Below, piece after piece: positions 55,478 through 62,386 of a stretch of 64,000 bases of DNA. The notes beneath the pieces are model-generated. The model did no database searches. It worked only from the letters and a program-made list of their open reading frames with translations, and was not told where the DNA came from. Each line of letters starts with the position of its first letter. The stretch's first letter is position 1. The position numbers and the translations under genes were made by a program. Where the stretch lies: positions 1 through 64,000 of the forward strand of contig MGXU01000006.1 in the NCBI GenBank assembly GCA_001801815.1. The letters are read 5' to 3'. The stretch is from Gammaproteobacteria bacterium RIFCSPHIGHO2_12_FULL_36_30 (GTDB lineage: Bacteria > Pseudomonadota > Gammaproteobacteria > Coxiellales > Coxiellaceae).

Positions 55478-55987
55478 ATGATGCAAAAAAATAATGGTCT
55501 CACTTTACTAGAATGTTTAATCGCAATCGCCATCAGCTGTATTTTACTTTTTTCTGCAATAACAGCTTATCAAACGTGGGTTCGAACAAATCAAATCAAA
55601 ACGCTGGTTGATCAATTTACTGATGTGTTGGAATATGCGCGCGATTCTGCAATTACTTTGAATGCAACAATTATTTTTTGTCCTGACAATGGCGATGGAA
55701 CTTGTGGTTCACATTGGACGGCAGGGCAAATTATTGTGAATGAAACAAATCAAAACATATTGCGAACTTTGCCGGCGATGCCAAATCAATATCACTTATA
55801 TTGGAAAAGTACATTGGGTGATTCAAGCGAATTGCGTTGGCGAGCTGATGGATTTACGCGTGGCCAACAAGGCAGTTTTTTAATTTGCGCTGCAAAACAG
55901 CATGCGCAATCTGCGCAAATAATCATTTTGCGAACAGGTCGATTGCGAGTAATTATTGGAAAAATTGCTGCTTGCAAGATGACCTGA
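55478..55987 (+). CDS. fimT: Minor pseudopilin, FimT/GspH type
   Basis: A 169-residue prepilin-like protein with the cleavage motif NNG/LTLLE and the hydrophobic N-terminal helix CLIAIAISCILLFSAITAY. The globular part has FCPDNGDGTC and a final ACKM Cys, typical of FimT/GspH. Glu5 is present; position +1 is Leu instead of Phe, which is acceptable. It may help type IV pilus assembly and DNA uptake, as FimT does in Legionella. Confidence 0.85.
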   Translation: MMQKNNGLTLLECLIAIAISCILLFSAITAYQTWVRTNQIKTLVDQFTDVLEYARDSAITLNATIIFCPDNGDGTCGSHWTAGQIIVNETNQNILRTLPAMPNQYHLYWKSTLGDSSELRWRADGFTRGQQGSFLICAAKQHAQSAQIIILRTGRLRVIIGKIAACKMT

Positions 55988-56041
55988 TAAATCGTTCATG
56001 TTACATTACCGAACATCACACGACCTATTTGGAGTGAAAAA

Positions 56042-56728
56042 GTGACTACACGATTTATGTTATTAGGACCGCCCGGCGCTGGAAAAGGAACGCAAGCGCA
56101 AATGCTTGCGGCACATTTTCATATTCTTCAAATTTCAACGGGTGATATGTTGCGCGCCGCAATTAAAAATAACACGCCGCTTGGAAAAGAAGTGAAACAA
56201 GTGATGGATTCGGGGCGTTTGGTTTCAGATGAAATTATGATTAATGTTGTGAAAGAGCGTATTTCGCAATCGGATTGTAAGCTTGGTTTTTTATTAGATG
56301 GATTTCCAAGAACGATTGCGCAAGCAAATGCATTACGCGATCAGCAAATACGATTAGATCATGTGATTAATATTGATGTGCCAGATAAAGAAATTATTTT
56401 ACGAATAAGTGGGCGATGGATTCATCCTGCATCAGGTCGTACTTACCATATTGTATTTAATCCCCCAAAACATGCTGGTTTTGATGATGTAACGGGCGAG
56501 CCTTTAATTCAACGTGAAGATGATCGCGAAGAAACAGTGCGAAAACGATTAGCAGTTTATCGCGAACAAACATTACCTTTACTTAAATATTATCAAGAAT
56601 GGCAATTGAGCGGAGATAAAAACGCGCCATGTTTTCATTCGATCAATGGCGTTGGAACACCGCATGAAGTTCAGAGAAGAATTTTGAAAGCAATTCAGGA
56701 GAAGCCAACATGTCAGTTCAAGAATTAA
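56042..56728 (+). CDS. adk: Adenylate kinase
   Basis: A 228-residue AMP kinase balancing ATP, ADP and AMP. The P-loop [12 protein letters not shown] lies at residues 9-20, and [11 protein letters not shown] and the LID segment ([20 protein letters not shown]) follow; the LID is the short-motif type without zinc Cys. GTG 56042 has GGAG upstream. The end overlaps the thioredoxin gene by 19 bases. Confidence 0.97.
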   Translation: MTTRFMLLGPPGAGKGTQAQMLAAHFHILQISTGDMLRAAIKNNTPLGKEVKQVMDSGRLVSDEIMINVVKERISQSDCKLGFLLDGFPRTIAQANALRDQQIRLDHVINIDVPDKEIILRISGRWIHPASGRTYHIVFNPPKHAGFDDVTGEPLIQREDDREETVRKRLAVYREQTLPLLKYYQEWQLSGDKNAPCFHSINGVGTPHEVQRRILKAIQEKPTCQFKN

Positions 56729-57036
56729 CTGCAGCTAACTTTGATGTAATGGTTGAATCAAATGAATTATTGGTTATTGATTTTTGGGCGGAGTGGTGTG
56801 GGCCTTGCAAAGCATTTTCAAAAATAATGACTGACGTTGCAAAAGAATATCAAGATGTGGTTTTTGCCAGTGTGAATATTGAAAATGAAAAAGCATTGGC
56901 GGAAGAGTTTGCGGTGCGTTCTATTCCGTTTGTGATGATCATCAAAAAGCGCGCGGTGGTTTATGCGGATTCTGGCTTGTTATCTGCAGTTTCATTGCGT
57001 GAGTTATTAGATCAAGCGAAGGCGCTAAAAGCGTAG
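56710..57036 (+). CDS. Thioredoxin
   Basis: A 108-residue thioredoxin with the redox motif [11 protein letters not shown] (Cys near residues 31 and 34) and the cis-Pro in [10 protein letters not shown]. It reduces protein disulfides in the cytosol. Most of its start region lies within the 3' end of adk, giving strong coupling. The genome probably has a separate main trxA, so this may be a second thioredoxin. Confidence 0.93.
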   Translation: MSVQELTAANFDVMVESNELLVIDFWAEWCGPCKAFSKIMTDVAKEYQDVVFASVNIENEKALAEEFAVRSIPFVMIIKKRAVVYADSGLLSAVSLRELLDQAKALKA

Positions 57037-57050
57037 CGTTTTACCATTAA

Positions 57051-57083
57051 AAAAGCCGTTAATAATACTTACTTAACGGCTTT
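57051..57083. terminator. Bidirectional rho-independent terminator
   Basis: AAAAGCCGTTAA and TTAACGGCTTT form an 11-bp stem with A-rich and T-rich flanks, between the converging thioredoxin and histone-like genes. It can serve both. Confidence 0.85.
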
Positions 57084-57099
57084 CGTCTATCCTGCTAAA

Positions 57100-57258
57100 T
57101 TATTTCTTTTTAGCTGGACGACCTCTTTTTTTACGACCACGTTTTTTAGCAACTTTTTTAGTTGCTTTTCTTTTTTTACGTTTCGTAGTTTTTTTCTTTT
57201 TAGCATGACCCTTCTTTGCTTTAGAAGTTTTTGCTGCTTTACGTCTTTTTGCTGGCAT
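57100..57258 (-). CDS. Histone-like Lys/Arg-rich protein with AT-hook motif
   Basis: A 52-residue protein, from ATG 57258 to TAA 57100, with a GGGAGA ribosome site about eight bases upstream. About two thirds of its residues are Lys or Arg, starting MPAKRRKAAKTSKAKKGHAK. The end has RGRKKRGRPAKKK, whose RGRP core is the AT-hook for minor-groove binding. It resembles the H1-like proteins of Coxiella and Chlamydia that compact DNA in the resting cell. It could also bind RNA. It is short enough to be missed by length cut-offs. Confidence 0.8.
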   Translation of the reverse strand: MPAKRRKAAKTSKAKKGHAKKKKTTKRKKRKATKKVAKKRGRKKRGRPAKKK

Positions 57259-57300
57259 TCTAATTTCTCCCTAAATTTAGTTTAAAAAGACAACACTTTT

Positions 57301-57339
57301 ATTTTACAATGAAAATCAACAAGATCAAACTTTTTGATC
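57301..57339 (-). promoter_or_regulatory. Promoter and palindromic operator of the histone-like gene
   Basis: On the complementary strand TTGATC (57323-57328) is 16 bp from TAAAAT (57301-57306). The palindrome GATCAAACTTTTTGATC (57323-57339) has 7-bp arms and overlaps the -35 box, a likely repressor site. The rest of the 190-base gap to the next gene is very T-rich with no other feature. Confidence 0.55.
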
Positions 57340-57449
57340 ATGTTTTTGTCTTTTTTCGCATTTTTTTTCAATTTTATTCATTTTTTTGATTAATTTTGAG
57401 TGTGTGATAGTGTTTATGGGGTATTTTTTATTAATTTAGGAGCAAAATA

Positions 57450-57929
57450 ATGGTTGTGAGAACGAATTTTTTAATTAAATGTTGGATATTGAGTTTATGT
57501 TTTATGATTTTTTCATCGTTTGCATTTGCAGAAACGACGATGAACACACAGTCCGTTGCAGGATATTGGCAAACAATAAATAAAAAAACAAAAAAACCAT
57601 CTTCAATTATTCATATCAAACAAAATGGGGAGTTTTACGAAGGTAGAATCATTAAAACATTTCCAAGTCCGGGTGAGAGTAAAACGAAAATATGTGTTGG
57701 TTGCACTGGCGCACAAAAGGGCAAGCCTATTTTAGGATTAACCATTATTAAGAACATGGTTTGTCAGTCTAGAGCTTGCGAACATGGTACTATTTTAGAT
57801 CCACGAGATGGAAAGTTGTATCATGCAACCATGCATTTGATTAACCAAGGCATGGCGCTAAAGGTGCGTGGTTATGTTGGTATACCATTGTTTGGAAAAA
57901 CAGTTGTTTGGCAGCGCGTATCGCACTAA
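57450..57929 (+). CDS. DUF2147 family exported protein
   Basis: A 159-residue protein with a signal peptide (cleaved near FAFAETTM). The mature part has the DUF2147 layout: AGYWQTINKKTKKPSSIIHI, then EFYEGRIIKTF, CVGCTGAQKGKPILGLTIIKNM, and the GTILDPRDGKLYHATM stretch. The fold is probably a periplasmic lipocalin-like barrel; function is unknown. A GGAG site lies before the start at 57450. Confidence 0.88.
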   Translation: MVVRTNFLIKCWILSLCFMIFSSFAFAETTMNTQSVAGYWQTINKKTKKPSSIIHIKQNGEFYEGRIIKTFPSPGESKTKICVGCTGAQKGKPILGLTIIKNMVCQSRACEHGTILDPRDGKLYHATMHLINQGMALKVRGYVGIPLFGKTVVWQRVSH

Positions 57930-57974
57930 GTCATGTTAAAATTAAAAGCATGTGATTAATTTAGGGGGTGAGTT

Positions 57975-58682
57975 ATGTCGTTCATTGTGATTTTAGCAAG
58001 TTTGGCTATTCAATGGTTTTTGAATTTTAATAGCGCGCAATACGAATTTCATTGGGCGAATAAATATAGTCAATGGATGATGAATCGAAAACTTTCCGTG
58101 ATTGAAAAAGGTCACGGATTTTTTACCGTATTATTTTTAGTATTGCCCGCAGTGATTATGGTGAGTTTAATTTTCACGATTGTTTATCATGTGTTGGGTC
58201 ATATCGGATATTTAATTTTAAGTTTATTATTATTGTGGTATTGCACTGATGTTGCAATGTTAAAAAAATCATCTGCATTTAGCGCACCAGATTTATTTTT
58301 AAAAAGTTATCAAAAATTATTCGCGCCGTTGATTTGGTATTTTGTTTTAGGACCAGTTGGTTTAGCGTTATATATAATAGTTGCAACCTTACGCGCGCAA
58401 TTACCCGATCAAAAATATTTTGTATTAACGCAAGGTGTATTAGATTGGGTGCCCATTCGCGTTTTAGGATTAACTTTTGCATTAGCCGGTAATTTTGGCG
58501 CTGTTTTTAAAGTATGGGCGAGCGAATTATTTAAAAATGTATCAGATAATCAAAATCAAGTTGTCAAATTCGGTGAATCAGCATTAGCGCCTGATGCAGA
58601 TGCGATGAGTTTGTTGCATCGCTCACTATTAATATGGGTGGTGATTATGGCGTTGATTACGGTGGGAAGTTGGTTTGGTTAG
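57975..58682 (+). CDS. ampE: AmpE-like inner-membrane protein
   Basis: A 235-residue membrane protein with about four spans, similar to AmpE, the sensor-like partner of AmpD in beta-lactamase regulation, and more widely to CobD/CbiB. The segments FWANKYSQW-like (EFHWANKYSQWM), WYFVLGPVGLALYI and LGLTFALAGNFGAVFKVW are typical. There is no ampD next to it. GGGGGTG precedes ATG 57975. Confidence 0.85.
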   Translation: MSFIVILASLAIQWFLNFNSAQYEFHWANKYSQWMMNRKLSVIEKGHGFFTVLFLVLPAVIMVSLIFTIVYHVLGHIGYLILSLLLLWYCTDVAMLKKSSAFSAPDLFLKSYQKLFAPLIWYFVLGPVGLALYIIVATLRAQLPDQKYFVLTQGVLDWVPIRVLGLTFALAGNFGAVFKVWASELFKNVSDNQNQVVKFGESALAPDADAMSLLHRSLLIWVVIMALITVGSWFG

Positions 58683-58685
58683 ACC

Positions 58686-59189
58686 CTATTTTTCTATCGT
58701 TTTTATTATTTTATTAACATCATCTTCAACAGAAATAGAATCAACTACGAGCGTGGCAACTTCTTCATAGAAGTGATCGCGCTCAACATGTTGTTTATCT
58801 AAAAATGTTTTTAAATTAGCAATTGGAAGCAATGAAATGCGACCACTTTGCATTCGTTTCATTTGTAATTCTGTTGACACTTTTAAATAAATAACAAATT
58901 CAGAAGATAATAATTTTCTATTTTTTTCAGTCGCAATTACTGATTCTTCTGGCACAACAACAATATTTTCTTTGTTAATTAAATGAGAAATAATTTCGGT
59001 TTCACAGTGATGGAATGATTCTTCACCTTGTTTTCCTAAAATTTCATTTAAAGTTCGACCGATGTAACGTTCTAAACTTGGATTCGCATCAACAAATTGC
59101 CAACCTAATTTTTTAGCTAACGCTTCACTCAATAATGCTTTGCCCGCGCCCATGTGTCCAATGACAAAAATGCGTTTTGGTTTGCTCAT
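58686..59189 (-). CDS. Degenerate shikimate-kinase-like protein
   Basis: A 167-residue P-loop protein of AroK fold. Walker A is GHMGAGKAL (11-19): the Ser/Thr after Lys is Ala. Asp34 of the shikimate site is kept, but the conserved Arg of the FRxxE motif is His (ESFHHCE, about 57-63), and the GG pair that binds shikimate is replaced by Pro-Glu (VVVPEES, 77-83). At least three key positions are lost, so normal shikimate phosphorylation is unlikely. It may be a paralogue with a new role or a decaying gene. True AroK is expected elsewhere. Confidence 0.75.
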   Translation of the reverse strand: MSKPKRIFVIGHMGAGKALLSEALAKKLGWQFVDANPSLERYIGRTLNEILGKQGEESFHHCETEIISHLINKENIVVVPEESVIATEKNRKLLSSEFVIYLKVSTELQMKRMQSGRISLLPIANLKTFLDKQHVERDHFYEEVATLVVDSISVEDDVNKIIKTIEK

Positions 59190-59357
59190 GTTTATTCTCC
59201 GCGCGAACTTAATTCGGTCAACATAATAACATAAGTTTTTGACAAAATTACACTGTAATTAAATCAATAAGTTGCATAATTCTTCTGGATAATTGCTTGT
59301 GCAAACAGCAATTCACCTGCTGTAATGATGTTAAGGTTAGCAATTAAGCAGATCAAC

Positions 59358-60275
59358 ATGACCATCACCAACCTCCAAAAATCTTTCTGGGCGATGACGC
59401 TGTCATCTTTTTTCGGTGCGTTGATTGCGGTCAGTATTAAAGCGTTATCATTTCATACTTCAATTTCAGTGATTTTTTTCTTTACGCGAATTTTTTTATT
59501 GTTAGGTGTTATTCCAACTTTTATGCGTTATCGCTCGACATTATTTGAAATTCATAATTGGTTCGGCATGATTATTATGTCCGTATTATATGTCGCCGCG
59601 TTTTATTGTTACTTTTATTCATTAGCATTAGTGCCGCTTGCGATTTCAAGTTTATTAATTAATTCCGCGCCATTATATGTTCCGATCATCGCATTTTTTG
59701 TTTTAAAAGACATGGCGATTAAATCGAAAATTTTGTGGCTCACAATGTTGATTAGTTTTGCAGGTGTTATTTTAGTTTTATCACCAAATGGAAAAGCGCA
59801 TTATTCATTTGTTGGTTTTGTATTAGCATTTTTATCAGGTATTTTATTAGCGGCATCGCAAGTTTTTACAAAATGGGTAACGAAAAATCACCAGCCGCAT
59901 CATATTGCTTTTTTCCAGACAATAATGAGTATTATCATTACTTTTTTCCCCGCATTTTTTATTGTGGCACATCATGGCGTTGATTATCTTTCAGGATTAT
60001 TTACATTTAATAATACCGCCATGCTAATTTTATGCGGAATTTCCAGCTGGATTTATCAATTGTATCGCGCGAAAGCAATGACATTTGCATCTGTTTCATT
60101 TGCAATGCCGTTTGGATATTTAGGTGTTGTGTTTGTTGGAATTTTAGATTTAATTTTTTGGGATGTGTTGCCGGATGCAATTAGCATTATCGGAATGATT
60201 GTTGTAATGATCGGTGTTATTTTATCGCTTAAATTAAGCAAAAAAGTTGCTGAGCAATCGGATCCGTTGGTGTGA
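59358..60275 (+). CDS. EamA/DMT-superfamily transporter
   Basis: A 305-residue inner-membrane permease with ten spans in two EamA repeats. The repeat boundaries are SLALVPLAISSLLINSAPLYVPIIAFFV and ASVSFAMPFGYLGVVFVGI. Members export amino acids or metabolites; a rickettsial branch imports S-adenosylmethionine, a possibility in intracellular bacteria that cannot be tested here. ATG 59358 is taken; a frame from 59325 adds eleven residues. Confidence 0.85.
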   Translation: MTITNLQKSFWAMTLSSFFGALIAVSIKALSFHTSISVIFFFTRIFLLLGVIPTFMRYRSTLFEIHNWFGMIIMSVLYVAAFYCYFYSLALVPLAISSLLINSAPLYVPIIAFFVLKDMAIKSKILWLTMLISFAGVILVLSPNGKAHYSFVGFVLAFLSGILLAASQVFTKWVTKNHQPHHIAFFQTIMSIIITFFPAFFIVAHHGVDYLSGLFTFNNTAMLILCGISSWIYQLYRAKAMTFASVSFAMPFGYLGVVFVGILDLIFWDVLPDAISIIGMIVVMIGVILSLKLSKKVAEQSDPLV

Positions 60276-60361
60276 TCTTATCAATTTACATAAGATTCTG
60301 ATCTGCATAATCAATGAGCTAAACATCTTGAAGCATTACCTTTTAAGCATTGGGATTGGCG

Positions 60362-60544
60362 TTAGATTTTGTTGTTTTTATTTCTTATTCTCGAAATAAT
60401 ATCAAGTGCGACTAATATAATAATCGGTAAAATAAATAATGCGCCACTGATTATTACAATCCACCATGAAATATGACCACCCAATAATTTTAACGCCAGC
60501 GTTAAGAAAAAAAATAATGCGAACAGGAATGGTAACAGAATCAT
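60362..60544 (-). CDS. Small two-span membrane protein
   Basis: A 60-residue protein with two hydrophobic helices around a short Gly/Trp turn (LLGGHISWWIVI) and a basic C-terminal end. Similar small proteins with a ISWWWV-like turn are widespread in bacteria and uncharacterised. ATG 60544 has GGA-TGAG upstream. It lies 17 bases after the FUSC-like gene on the same strand. Confidence 0.6.
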   Translation of the reverse strand: MILLPFLFALFFFLTLALKLLGGHISWWIVIISGALFILPIIILVALDIISRIRNKNNKI

Positions 60545-60561
60545 AACTCATCCAAATAAAA

Positions 60562-61542
60562 TTAATGTGATATTTTCGCTTGCTTTGAATATAAAAAATA
60601 AATAAATAGTGTTGACAGAATAACAATTATTCCGCCAATCATTGTCATCATAATTCTATCGAACGCAATAAAGTTTTGATATTTTCCAAGCAAATGTGTA
60701 AATCCCAGCACAAATAACTCAATAAATAATGTTCTTAAAAAATACGAAAACCCAAGTGCAAATATTAAAAATAAAAATACAACTAATAATGAAAAATTAA
60801 TCCAAAATTCTGCTGGCATGACATAATTAAATAAAAATACGATAAAAAGTGCACCAACTGTGTTAACTAAAATTCTTTTTAAAGAAGTTGCAATTGTTTT
60901 ACCTTGCGCGCTTTGAATGATCATTAAAATAGTGAGTCCAATCCAATATACATAAGAAAAGTGAAAATGATTTTTTAAATAATATGCAACGCAAAATGCA
61001 ATAACGAGTGATAGCGTGACAATAAGCGCAGATTCATTGTTATGCGTAAATTTTTCTGGAACTAATAGTTGTTTTTTCTTATCAAGTAACATATTAAAGA
61101 AAATAAAAATAATCCATAAAATACCACCGTCTAATAAATACAAAATTGCATAGTGAATATTAAAGGGCAGGGCAGTAAAAATAAAAAACATCGCGGCGCC
61201 CGATACAAAAATACTTTTTTGATTTTGTGTCTTTGATAAATAAAATGCGAGTGCTGCATAAACAATAGTGATTATTTGAGATGGATAAAAAAAATAAAAT
61301 CCGAAAATGCCACCTAAAATAATTGAAATAATAATTATCGCAGAGCCTAATGCAACATGTGAAACAGATTTTTTCTCAATAGAGAATGTTGCGGCTGCAG
61401 ACATCACTGCCATATTAAAAAGAATTAATAATGTATTATTTGACGCACCGATTAATTTAAAAAAAGCGGTTGCCATTAAACAAAATGCTGTGATTTTAAT
61501 GGATTCTAGAATAAAACTTTTGTGATTGATATTATTCACCAA
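60562..61542 (-). CDS. FUSC-like membrane protein
   Basis: A 326-residue inner-membrane protein with about ten spans in two groups. The segment YVYWIGLTILMIIQSAQG followed by TIATSLKRILVNTVGALF is the FUSC pattern (fusaric acid resistance/aromatic acid exporter group). It lacks the long soluble domain of full-length FUSC proteins. Translation starts at GTG 61542. It probably forms a unit with the 60-residue membrane protein downstream. Confidence 0.78.
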   Translation of the reverse strand: MVNNINHKSFILESIKITAFCLMATAFFKLIGASNNTLLILFNMAVMSAAATFSIEKKSVSHVALGSAIIIISIILGGIFGFYFFYPSQIITIVYAALAFYLSKTQNQKSIFVSGAAMFFIFTALPFNIHYAILYLLDGGILWIIFIFFNMLLDKKKQLLVPEKFTHNNESALIVTLSLVIAFCVAYYLKNHFHFSYVYWIGLTILMIIQSAQGKTIATSLKRILVNTVGALFIVFLFNYVMPAEFWINFSLLVVFLFLIFALGFSYFLRTLFIELFVLGFTHLLGKYQNFIAFDRIMMTMIGGIIVILSTLFIYFLYSKQAKISH

Positions 61543-61578
61543 AAATACCCATTGTTTTTTTAGAAATTATTTTCCCAT

Positions 61579-62214
61579 CTAACCCGCCATCCCCTGAATA
61601 AATAATTGCACCCCACTCCAAATCACAGACACCCCAATCGCCAATAAAATAAAAGCAGATAAAGATGAAACCATTGTGCTGCCAGTTTTTCCTAACACTT
61701 TAAAAATAGTTGCAGCATAACGGTAACAAACAAATACCAAAACAAAAATTGCGATAATGGCGAGTGCAATCGCGATGTAATGATCAACCATATATAATTC
61801 TTGATGTGCTTGTGTTGCGAGTGCAATCGTAATTGCAATACTTCCAGCGCCGGCAGTGAGCGGCATTGTCAACGGAAAAAAAGCAAGACCCATAATGTCA
61901 TCGCTGTTTGTTGTATTCGTTTTTACTTCTTCTTTCGGCGGATTTAACATGCGCCATGCAATCGAAAAAACAACTAAACCACCTGCAACGCGAATATCAG
62001 CAGCTTGCAAACCAAATAAACTTAACAAATAAGGTCCGATTAATAGTGTTCCAAGCAATAACATTGTTCCGTACAAAGTGACCAGCGTCGCTAATTTTTT
62101 TCGTTGTTCGTCAGTCGCATATTTTGTCAGACTAAAAAAAGCAGATGACATTGCAACGGGATTTACCATTGGAAATAAAGCAATAAAAGCATAAAGGAAA
62201 TATTTAAGTAGCAT
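61579..62214 (-). CDS. MarC family membrane protein
   Basis: A 211-residue inner-membrane protein with six spans of the MarC/NAAT type. The N-terminal FIALFPMVNPVAMSSAFFSLT and the middle FFPLTMPLTAGAGSIAITIALA with two Pro-rich re-entrant segments are typical. Once called antibiotic-resistance proteins, they have no agreed function; some may transport amino acids. Confidence 0.92.
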   Translation of the reverse strand: MLLKYFLYAFIALFPMVNPVAMSSAFFSLTKYATDEQRKKLATLVTLYGTMLLLGTLLIGPYLLSLFGLQAADIRVAGGLVVFSIAWRMLNPPKEEVKTNTTNSDDIMGLAFFPLTMPLTAGAGSIAITIALATQAHQELYMVDHYIAIALAIIAIFVLVFVCYRYAATIFKVLGKTGSTMVSSLSAFILLAIGVSVIWSGVQLFIQGMAG

Positions 62215-62246
62215 GGATTCACCTTTTGATGTCGATTATGTGTCCA

Positions 62247-62278
62247 TCTTACACTTTTTGTTATTAAAAGGTGTAAGA
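62247..62278. promoter_or_regulatory. Near-perfect inverted repeat in the marC-aceE divergent region
   Basis: TCTTACACTTTTT and AAAAGGTGTAAGA are inverted repeats of 13 bp with one mismatch and a 6-base centre. It sits 30 bases before the MarC gene and 110 before aceE. It may be an operator or hairpin. A TATAAT at 62340-62345 is a likely -10 for aceE, with no good -35 at normal spacing. Confidence 0.5.
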
Positions 62279-62386
62279 ATTTAACCTTTTTTCTATGGAA
62301 CCTTTCGCACGTTTTGTGCTATCTTTCCACCGCAAATGTTATAATACCCCGTACAATTCGCACTGATATACATTATGAGGAATCCG

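Noticed and set aside
58686-59189. Annotating this gene simply as aroK
   Set aside because: Three conserved catalytic or substrate-binding positions are changed, so the plain label would mislead.
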